NCBI GenBank assembly: GCA_947632745.1
Contig: CANRQH010000053.1
Coordinates: 1 to 9,179 of the forward strand
Source of the DNA: an uncultured Clostridia bacterium
GTDB lineage: Bacteria; Bacillota; Clostridia; TANB77; CAG-508
Reading direction: 5' to 3'
Length of the DNA stretch: 9,179 nt
The notes under the pieces were generated by a model, which made no database searches, was not told where the DNA came from, and worked only from the letters and a program-made list of their open reading frames with translations. This document shows positions 1 to 8,300 of this stretch, piece by piece. The number at the start of each line of letters is the position of its first letter. Position 1 is the first letter of the stretch. The position numbers were made by a program, and so were the translations under genes.

Positions 1-804
1 GTTACAATATTGCTTATTAATATTTTTTTCAAAACATCTTCTCTAACATCTGCAATTAAAGTTCCATCTTTTGCAATAGAAATTTTTCCTGTTTCTTCTG
101 AAACCACAACTACTATTGCGTCTGATTCTTTTGACATACCAATTGCAGCCCTATGTCTTGTTCCTAAACCTGTATCTATATCCGAGTCTCCAGCGAGTGG
201 AAGCATACAAGCTGCTGCTACTATTTTGTTATCTGAAATTATTACAGCACCATCATGAAGTGGTGTGTTTGGAACAAATATGTTTACTAAAAGTTGCGGA
301 GATACTTCTGAATTTATTGCAACACCTGTTAATGCAATATCTTTTATTTTTATATCTCTTTCTATTACAATTAATGCTCCTGTTTTAGTTTTTGCAAGCT
401 CTTCTACCGCTATAGCTATTTTATATATATCTTCTTTTGTTCTAGTTACTATATCTTTATCCATACCAAATAATTTAGTGAATTTATTTGTACCTAATTG
501 CTCCAATGCTCTTCTTATCTCTGGTTGAAAAATTATAATTAAAAGTATAACTCCCCAATTCATTACGGCGGATAAAATATAATTTAGTATATTTAGGTTT
601 AACCATCCGACTTAGCCATGTTGCCACAACTAATAAGGCTATACCTTTTACCAATTGCCAAGCTCTTGAATCTTTTACAATTTTTAGTAAATTATATGCT
701 AAAAATATTACTATTACTAAGTCTATAATTAATGGTATAAAATTTAATGGATTTTCTTGGTATATTTGAAGATATTGAAGTATATTTTCTCTTATATCTC
801 TCAT
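1..804 (-). pseudogene. cdaA: Membrane diadenylate cyclase CdaA, frameshifted and 3'-partial
   Basis: CdaA makes cyclic di-AMP from two ATP at the cytoplasmic membrane; this messenger controls potassium and osmolyte uptake and cell-wall homeostasis in Firmicutes. The start at 804 follows a GGGAG ribosome binding site. About 65 N-terminal residues are hydrophobic (LIIDLVIVIFLAYNLL, GIALLVVATWLS), the usual membrane segments. The frame then breaks: after TWLS (codons 610-618) homology resumes one base over as LNLNILNYILS, and stays open from 602 to the window edge. That second part carries IIIFQPEIRRALEQLG, the catalytic DGA (246-254) in NTPLHDGAVI, and GTRHRAA (about 144-164), all DisA_N/DAC signatures. 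As written, the first frame stops at 484 after 106 aa and the catalytic half has no membrane part; an ATG at 561-563 could in principle start it. The total, about 268 codons, is near full length for CdaA. A sequencing error is as likely as a real mutation. Identity is secure; functional status is not. Confidence 0.9.
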
Positions 805-839
805 TATTTTTCTCCCTTTTACTTTAGTTTTTTATTATT

Positions 840-989
840 TCATGCTGAAAAATATGTATATAAATAATATATACCTGTTGCACATACTGATAATATCATT
901 AAAAGAGCAAGAACTGCTGCCATTATTTTAATTGCAAGTTCTCCTTTGCTTATTTTTATTTTTTTTGTTTTTTCTTGATTTTCTTTCAT
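840..989 (-). CDS. Small single-helix membrane protein upstream of cdaA (49 aa)
   Basis: I do not recognise this protein. The ATG at 987-989 is preceded by an AAAGGAAG ribosome binding site at good spacing, and the frame ends in TGA at 840-842. The product has a strongly basic, hydrophilic N-terminus of about 18 residues (MKENQEKTKKIKISKGEL), then a single hydrophobic stretch (about residues 20-45, containing MAAVLALLMILSVCATG) and a short tail ending in YFSA. The positive N-terminus suggests N-in topology, or an uncleaved signal anchor. It lies 35 bp upstream of cdaA on the same strand behind one promoter, so the two are probably co-transcribed. This makes a membrane partner or regulator of the cyclase conceivable, but nothing in the sequence proves it. 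It is real rather than chance because of the ribosome binding site, the clean TM profile and the tight spacing. Confidence 0.75.
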   Translation of the reverse strand: MKENQEKTKKIKISKGELAIKIMAAVLALLMILSVCATGIYYLYTYFSA

Positions 990-1086
990 TGTAACTTCTT
1001 CCTTTCTATGCTTTTAACCTAATTTTTAGAATTAGATTTTTTATAGCTTTCTTTAAATTGAATGTTTTATGTTTTTCTACATAATT

Positions 1087-1114
1087 ATTATAACACTTTT
1101 TATTTTTTTTGCAA
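1087..1114 (-). promoter_or_regulatory. Sigma-A-type promoter for the small ORF-cdaA unit
   Basis: Reading the minus strand, TTGCAA (1109-1114) and TATAAT (1087-1092) are 16 bp apart, with TGT just before the -10 box. Transcription would start near 1080, giving a leader of about 90 nt before the 49-aa ORF. It sits just inside the terminator of the preceding gene. Confidence 0.7.
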
Positions 1115-1137
1115 TAGAAATTTTTGTGAAATACAAT

Positions 1138-1172
1138 AAAAAATAGCAAGAGTTTTTTTCTTGCTATTTTTT
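1138..1172 (-). terminator. Rho-independent terminator after the cohesin-like gene
   Basis: A 13-bp perfect stem (arms 1138-1150 and 1160-1172, core AATAGCAAG/CTTGCTATT) encloses a 9-nt loop, and the minus-strand 3' arm runs into a T tract. It starts 13 bp past the stop codon of the gene at 1185-2264. The A/T flanks make it usable in both directions, but there is no plus-strand gene here to terminate. Confidence 0.88.
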
Positions 1173-1184
1173 TATTCTATAATT

Positions 1185-2264
1185 TTAATGTTTAGATTTT
1201 TTTCCATCTATTCTTGTTTTTAAGAATATTACTACAATTGCTAAAACAATTAATATAGCTAATGGAATTATTATTCTAAATAAAGAGTGATTTGCACCTG
1301 TTTTTATTTTATTTAAAATTGATGGTTTCTTTGTATTTGTAGAATTATTAGATGTGTCATCATTTCCGTCATTATCTCCAACTTGAGTTCCTAAATCTTG
1401 GCTTCCAGAACCGCTTCCTACATCTTCAGAATCTCCGCTATCTCCAGAACCATCACCTACATTTCCAGTATCTCCAGAGCCACTGCCAGTATTTCCTGAA
1501 TCGTCACCTTCATCGCCATCACCTATGCCTGGATCTACTTCTGGGTTATTATTTGCATTTAAAATAAATTCAACTCTATCTTCTACTGGGTCTACTGTTA
1601 TCTCTGTTGGGTTATGTCCTATTGATGCAGCCATTGTATGAACATTTCCACTTTCATCTGTTCCTTCCGGTGTTATTGAAACAGTCGCATTATCTCCTAA
1701 TTTAGATTTATTTAAAGTAATTGTTCCTACCTTAAGTGGTTCAGATGAATTTGGATCATTTAACTCTTTTGTTCCAACGAAATATAAATTCAAATTTTCA
1801 CCAACTGTAGTTGTTGTTTTTGTTCCATCTTCAGCTGTTTGGGTTGTTGTTATTGGTGTTTTTGTTTGTCTTGCAAGTTCAACACCATCTTTATTTTCTT
1901 GTAAGTTACTATCATATTCAAATGTTATTTCAGATTCTGTATCTTCTTTTGCTCTAGCATGTATGTTCAATCCTATTTGGAATGATGCAACACTTGCTGC
2001 GTCTTTTATAACAACATCATCTTCTTTTCCCTCTTTGTCTTCTTCTGTTATATTCATTCCGTCATCCATCTCTAAATATACATCTACTTTACCAGTATAT
2101 ACACCATCTACTGTTTGTTCTGGTACTAATACTACACTTGTTCTATCTTTTTCTTCTATTCCTTGACGAGTTATTTTACTTCCAGCTAAAACTATACTCG
2201 TAACTGCAACGGCAATTATTAATAGAACAACTATAGTTAATGTTATTATTTTTTTAGTTTTCAT
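1185..2264 (-). CDS. Membrane-anchored surface protein with cohesin-like domain (359 aa)
   Basis: This is probably an extracellular adaptor or anchor rather than an enzyme. The start follows a strong AAAGGAGAA site. Residues 6-27 are a hydrophobic signal or signal-anchor segment. Residues about 45-237 form an acidic, beta-rich domain. Its pattern (SVASFQIGLNI, ITFEYDSNLQ, LNLYFVGTKEL, LKVGTITLNKSKLGDNATVSI) resembles cohesin-type beta-sandwiches: an F-x-x-x-YD strand, a segment near LYF, then an ITL...A..SI strand pair. Residues 238-311 are a Gly/Ser/Asp/Asn low-complexity spacer. Next come IKTGA (320-324), a hydrophobic helix (about 330-348) and a basic tail, in the order of a sortase signal but without LPxTG. 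The gene follows the M60 peptidase gene on the same strand after 100 bp. That peptidase carries a dockerin-like segment, so an anchoring role is attractive. The cohesin assignment is from pattern only; another Ig-like surface domain is possible. Confidence 0.72.
   Translation of the reverse strand: MKTKKIITLTIVVLLIIAVAVTSIVLAGSKITRQGIEEKDRTSVVLVPEQTVDGVYTGKVDVYLEMDDGMNITEEDKEGKEDDVVIKDAASVASFQIGLNIHARAKEDTESEITFEYDSNLQENKDGVELARQTKTPITTTQTAEDGTKTTTTVGENLNLYFVGTKELNDPNSSEPLKVGTITLNKSKLGDNATVSITPEGTDESGNVHTMAASIGHNPTEITVDPVEDRVEFILNANNNPEVDPGIGDGDEGDDSGNTGSGSGDTGNVGDGSGDSGDSEDVGSGSGSQDLGTQVGDNDGNDDTSNNSTNTKKPSILNKIKTGANHSLFRIIIPLAILIVLAIVVIFLKTRIDGKKSKH
1385..1551 (-). repeat. Low-complexity Gly/Ser/Asp spacer-coding tract
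   Basis: The DNA repeats short TCTCCAGA/TCTCCAGT-like units and encodes GSGSGDTG-, GDGSGDSG- and GSGSGSQD-type residues of the wall- or membrane-spanning linker in the 359-aa protein. Such tracts can change length by slippage, and the unit lengths here are multiples of three. Confidence 0.6.
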
Positions 2265-2308
2265 AAAAGTTCTCCTTTCATTTTTACTTGTTATAGTTTG
2301 CAGAGACT

Positions 2309-2344
2309 AGATTTTCTAGGTAAATAAATTTACTTAGAAAATCT
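2309..2344 (-). promoter_or_regulatory. Intercistronic hairpin between the M60 and cohesin-like genes
   Basis: Two 16-nt arms (2309-2324 and 2329-2344) pair completely apart from one G-U, around a TAAA loop. It lies 20 bp past the peptidase stop codon and 45 bp before the next start. There is no T run after it on the minus strand, so it is not a standard terminator. A role in mRNA 3'-end protection, processing or partial attenuation would set the ratio of the two proteins. The function is inferred. Confidence 0.65.
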
Positions 2345-2364
2345 TAGTTCCACATTTAGTGTTA

Positions 2365-5300
2365 CTATCTTTTTACCTCAACATTTGGCAAGTTTCCTTG
2401 TTCATCTATTGGGATTTCTACAAGATAAGTATCACTAGTTAATCTTTCTCCTTCAAGCGTCATTGCGTCATCAGTACGATATAATTCTGCTCTAACATAT
2501 TTTAATTCTTTGTCTTTTATAGCTTTTAATGTTTTTTGATAAATTTCATAGTCTTTTACCTTTTCAGGTTTATCTGAATCTTTGTCTCCTGGTTCTATCC
2601 AGTAAATCCAAATTCCGCCTACTACATCATCTAATTTTGCACCTTCTTTTAATGGTTCTGCAAATATTGCTCCATATGATTCTATTGGATTTCCTTTATC
2701 ATCATATAGTACAGGTGTGTTATATGCTGGATTTCCTTTATATGTTCCTGTAAATACTATAGAACCTTGTGGTATTGTTTGTTCTACACCCTCTGAGTTT
2801 GTTCCTAATGATACATCATTTGCAAGCATTCCTATTCCTTCATATTTTCCTGTATCTGCATTTTTGTTAAAGTCAATGTTATCTCCAGTTTGACCTAATA
2901 AGTCTATTTCAGCTATTGCAATATCTTTATCTTTTATGTTAAGTCTTACGTATCTTGCATTATATACACATAATTTATCTGTTCCATCTGGGTTAAAGTA
3001 TACTGTTGCCGTTCCATTTTCTAATTTTGCATTAAATATTCTGCTAACTAAATTTGTTTTTTCATGTGTTACTGTTTCCCAATTTGTTCCGTCTGAACTT
3101 ACTTCAACTGTAAAGTTTGCAATTTCTTTTTTGCTTACTGTTTTATATCTTAATCCAACAATGTTTGTATCTTCTGGTAAAGATATTGTTATTTGTCCTC
3201 CGTTTGAATTTGATGCTTCGAAATCTGTATCATAATTTCCATCTATTAAAGCTTTAGCTGTAATTGCATCTATTTCTCCATTTGTTTCATTTTCACTTGC
3301 TGAACAATTAGATTTAGCTGCGTTATTTTTATTTGCTTGTGTATTTTTGTTGTTTAAATCTTTTTGCTCTTCAGCTGTTAAGAAGTTTGTAGAAATTTCC
3401 CAGTCTGATTTATTGCCAATATTTCCATCATGTTCAACTTTGAATTGTTCTGTTTTGTAGTCTTTTGTTGAATTTAAGTATTTGTCATATGCAACTATTC
3501 TATATTCAAATACTCTGTTGTTTATTGATTCTATTGTATCTGTAAATTTATTTCCAGTTTGTAATTGGTCAGGTGTTATAAATCCTACTGGTGTTACTAT
3601 TTCTTCTCCATAAGCCCAAGATATTCTATTTATTTCATATCCAAGGATTGCTTCTGGAACCTCATTATTTTCAGTTTCTAAAGTTAATACTTTTTGATTC
3701 TTTATTTCTACCCCAGCTTCGTCTTTTCCTGTTTCAACAGTAGCTTTAACTGTTGTGTTTTCAGACATTCTTGGCTTTTCAGCTAACTGATATGCTCTTG
3801 CTTCGTCATTAATATACCAAATTGCTTTTTCCTTTTGTTTTGATTCATCTTCATATATTTTTTCAAATTGTTCTGCATATTTTATTGTATCTGCATCTGG
3901 CTCCATTCCCCATTTTTCAAAGAAGGTTAATACATTTTTACCTGTTGCTGCGCATGCTAGTCTCATTAAGTTGTTATCTGTTTTTTCATAAGGTGCAACT
4001 GATGTATCTAATGTTAAGTCAACGCCTCTATCTCCTTCAGCCTTTGGAGCATTTGTTTTATGGTCTTTATTTTTTCTATATTGGTTAGCATATGTGTCCA
4101 TTCTAGAGAATACTAAGTTATCGAATTGTTCTTGATATGAATTGTATGTTTCGAAGTTGTATCCTCCCATATCATTTGCTAAATGGAATTGCCAATATAA
4201 ACCTAATTGTGTAAATACATTTTGTGCTTTTCCTGTTTTTCCTGATGTTACTTTTTTGTAAACTTCAGGATATTTAAATCTTACTGATAAATTTTCATCT
4301 GTAGCTTGTGATAATACTGAGAAGTAGTTGTTTGTAACTTCTCCATGTACATAGTAGCTTTCATTTATGATGTGTCCTATTTCGTGTGAAATTCCCCATC
4401 CAAAATAGTTTCCACTTTCATAGCTTCCGTCTTCTTTTAATTTTATTGGTTTCCCTTTTGCTAATGTTGGAACGTCTCCATAAGGTATACCAATATGTTG
4501 TCCTCCAGCATACATTGCAGCTCCTGCAAACATTATATGATAACGTATGTTTAATCTACTTACTGGATATTGTACTAAAGGTCCTTCAAATTCATCTTTA
4601 GTTAATCCTTTGTGTGAGTAGAATAATTCTATCATATCTTCCATTGCAACTAATGAATTGTGTAATTTTTCTGCATCTGTTCCTTGAGCTGTATTTGATT
4701 TAAGTCCTTCTAAAATTTGTCTTGCTGATACTGAATACATCATTTGGTCTAATACTATTTCTGTTGCTCCTAATATACAATTTTCTTCTTCCTTAGGGTC
4801 ATAGTCATAATCTAATTCTGCTATATCACCATTTTGATGTTTTGTATTATGATTTGTTTGAAGATTTTGTACTTGAGTTTGTATTTCGCCTAGATATTTT
4901 TCAACTTTTTCAAGTCTTGTTTCCTTATCTTCTACTCTATCTAGTTTACTTAAATCTAGTACTGGTATTTTTTCTCCTCCAGCTACTCTTACAGAATATT
5001 GTTCGTTCGAATCATTTCCTATATATTCAACATATAATGATCCACCTTTTTCTCTACCTGATGTAATTATTTGTGGTATTGAAATTTCATTAACACCAAC
5101 TTTTAATGCTATAGAATTTCCTTTCCAATATGCAGCCTCTGCATGATATTGTGTTGGTATTATGCAAAGATTTGTACTGTCTCCTGTTTTCTTATTTGGA
5201 TTTCCAACATATACTTTTATTGTTTCGTTAGCGTGCGCTACTACTCCAAGTGGTTGCCAAGCATTTAATCCACTTAAGAAAGGAACATTTGAATCTTTTT

Positions 5301-8300
5301 TAGTTGTAACACTTGTGTCTACTTTTATTATTTCTTTTAAAGCATTTTTATCATTTAATAAATCTTGTGCTAAATCAAGTTCTATTTGTATAGTATCTTT
5401 TTCTGGATTGAATTCTCCATTATGTGCTGGAATTTCTCCTGTTTCCTTATTTTTTGGACAATATTCATTTTGGTCTGTTGTGTCTAATCTTCTTTGTAAG
5501 TCATCAATTGTTGCTTGATCAACACTATCTACTAATTCTAAGTGCATTGGGTCTTTAAATAAACCATTTACTTCATCTTCTAATGAATCATAGTTGTAGA
5601 AACGTATTTCTGCTATTTTCATACTGCTAGATGTATACCATCTTCTACCAACTTGAACATTTACTTTTTTGGCTTTTATTTTTTGTGATAATTTTATTAC
5701 ATAATAGTGTCTACCATTACTATCTGTTCTTGTAATTGTCTGAGCTGGTTTTATTGGACCTTTTATGTTACTTAATTTACCACTTTCATCTTCTTCCCAA
5801 TAATAGATATTAGCATCTGGAAAACTTCCTGAGTTTTCTACCTGAGCAAATGTAATATAGTTCATTTCATAAGATGTATCAAATTCAACTGTTATTCCTT
5901 TATTTCCATCACTTGCTTGGTAACTTCCTCCATCATCCCAGTCATCACATTGATAAAATGATACATATGAATTGTCTACAGTTCCAAGAGCTGATTTTGC
6001 TTTATATCCATTTGTAGCTGTATCTCTATCTAAATCACTATCTACCATGTAAGATCTTCCATCGCCTCTACCATATGTTGCATTAATTACATGTTCTGTT
6101 AATACTCCTTCAAGTTCTTTTCCATTTTCATCTTTTTTAGGTAAATTAATTGCATTGTATCTTGGTAAAGTTGCTGGTTCTGCAAATATTGTTGTAGCTT
6201 CTCCTGCTAAACACCAAGGACCTGGTCCTTTTTCATTTACACCTTGTACTCTTACTTCATATTTTACTTTGTCCTCTAAGTTTTTAATTGTTATAGAATT
6301 TGTTTCTAAGTTCTTTGCTACCATTACCCAATCTTCTTCAGTTCCACCGAACTTTCTATATTGTACATTATAGGTTCTTGTTGATTTCATATTTTTCCAT
6401 GTAGCTGTAATTTCTTTTACTCCTGCTTTAACAAATAAGTTATCAGGTGCAGCAGGTGGTCCATTTGGCTCTGGTGTTAACGTTATTGTCTTTCCAAAAC
6501 CACTCTTCCATTCTCCATTTACAGATTGAACTCTAACATAAAATGGTATATAATGATTGTCTTTAAAATCCTTTTTATGGAATTGATTTAATGTTATTTG
6601 AGTACCATCAACTTGATGATATTCTACTTCTTCTTTTCCATCTATTGTTGCTCTAATTTCTAGTTCATAACCTGTAACATTTGTCATAGCATCCCACCAA
6701 ATTACAAGTGAATCATATCCTGCTTCTCCTGTTAATCCTGATGGTGCTTCAATTACAGGTGCTGGAATTCTATCTTCCATTCCATTTAAAAATTCTACTT
6801 TAGCTATATCTGCTAATTTTTTACTTTTTGTTCCTGATACTCTAATTATGACTTTTTTTACTGCAACTTTGCTTCCTAAATCTATTACAATAGTTCCATC
6901 ACTTTCTATTGTTGCTTGGTTTTGGCTCGCCCTTTGTAAATTATCTTCTTCTGCTATTTTATAAAGTTTTGAAGAAGTTGATGCAACTTTATATATTTCC
7001 TTTACATTTCCTGCAACTGTTTCTTGTTTTGTTTTTGGTCTTTGAGATTCATCTCCTATTATTGATGTTATTGTTTGTTCTTCTCCATTTTCATCTGTAT
7101 ATGTAATTACAGCTTCTCCATTTTCTATATTATTGTCTGGATTTGTAGATGGTGCTATAGTAATTTCTTGTGTTTCAACCTCATTATTTTCCAAATTTAT
7201 TGCTAATTCAACTGGTGTATCTGGTGTAATTTCTTCCTTTGGGTTTGCAGGTGTTAAAGAAACATGTTGGTCATTGTTTTTTAAGATATTTTCTAAATTA
7301 CCTTCTATTTCTGTTGTTGCGGTATTTTGCTCTTTAAATATAGCTTGTGTTGCTTCTGGCGTTGCAGCTAATAATTTATCATGACCATAAACTCCAGCTA
7401 GTGCAGAATCTTGACCTTTATTTATTGCGATATAAGATAAATCTATAATATTAGTAGCTTTATCTCCATTTAGGTCATATTTATTTTCGTTGTTATCTAT
7501 TGAACGTATCATTTCTTTAATGTCTTCTTCATTAATTGCACTACCAGTTCCATAAATTGAACCTACTCCCATTACAGATCTTAAAAGTTTTTTACCATCT
7601 GCTCCTGTTGCAACTTTTTCATTTACATCAAAACTGTTTGCAATATCTATTGTTGTTATATAGCCACTTTTTACTGCAAGTGTTGTTGAAAAATTTTGAT
7701 AATATTTACTTGATATTTTTAAAGTATACTGTGTTTCTACTTCTTCGCCTTCTTCAGTATTTGGGTCTGTTGGAATATTATCAAATTCATAATAAAACTT
7801 TCCGTCTTTAGCATCTCCTGAACTTCCTGCTAAAGGAACTTGTTTTTCTTCCTCTTGATATTTACTTAAAGTAACTATAAAATCTGATTTAGAAACAGAT
7901 TGATTTGGTAATTTTAGATGTAATGTTACATCTAATCTTGCCGGCATACTTTCAGCAGTTTCATCTTCATCTGAAGATGTTGCTTCTGGTTCATCTTCTC
8001 CACCTTTACTATTATTTATAGGTGCTTCTTTTGTAGCTCCATTTATCATCATTAAGCTACTGTTTGTTTGTGAGTTAGTTGATGTATTTTCTTCATCACT
8101 GTCCTCTATCCCGTTTGCATTTGCTTCACTGCTAGTAGCTTCATCCTCTATATTTGTAGGGTCATCTTCTACATTTTCAGTCGATTTAGCACTATTATCT
8201 TGTGTTTCTGCAGAATTTTGTTCTTCTTGAATTTTGCTTTCTTCATCGTTTAGCAATTCTGCTGCTATTACTGCTGTGTTTCCACCAAGTAAAGATAATA

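Noticed and set aside
10..528. Plus-strand frames across cdaA
   Set aside because: The minus strand here encodes the conserved cyclase motifs DGA and GTRHR. The plus-strand frames are hydrophobic antisense artefacts.
600..618. Programmed ribosomal frameshift in cdaA
   Set aside because: There is no slippery heptamer, internal Shine-Dalgarno or downstream stem that I can see at the shift site, and the family is not known for recoding.
1019..1035. Small CTAATT/AATTAG hairpin in the leader of the 49-aa ORF
   Set aside because: Six A/T-rich pairs are expected by chance at this base composition, and no riboswitch core can be recognised around it.
2309..2344. Rho-independent terminator of the peptidase gene
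   Set aside because: The stem is strong, but the minus-strand sequence after it (AGTCTCTGCAAAC) has no T tract.
5162..5518. Plus-strand 118-aa frame inside the peptidase gene
   Set aside because: It is the antisense shadow of the M60 N-terminal region, with no ribosome binding site and no recognisable domain. The other plus-strand frames between 1352 and 7811 are of the same kind.
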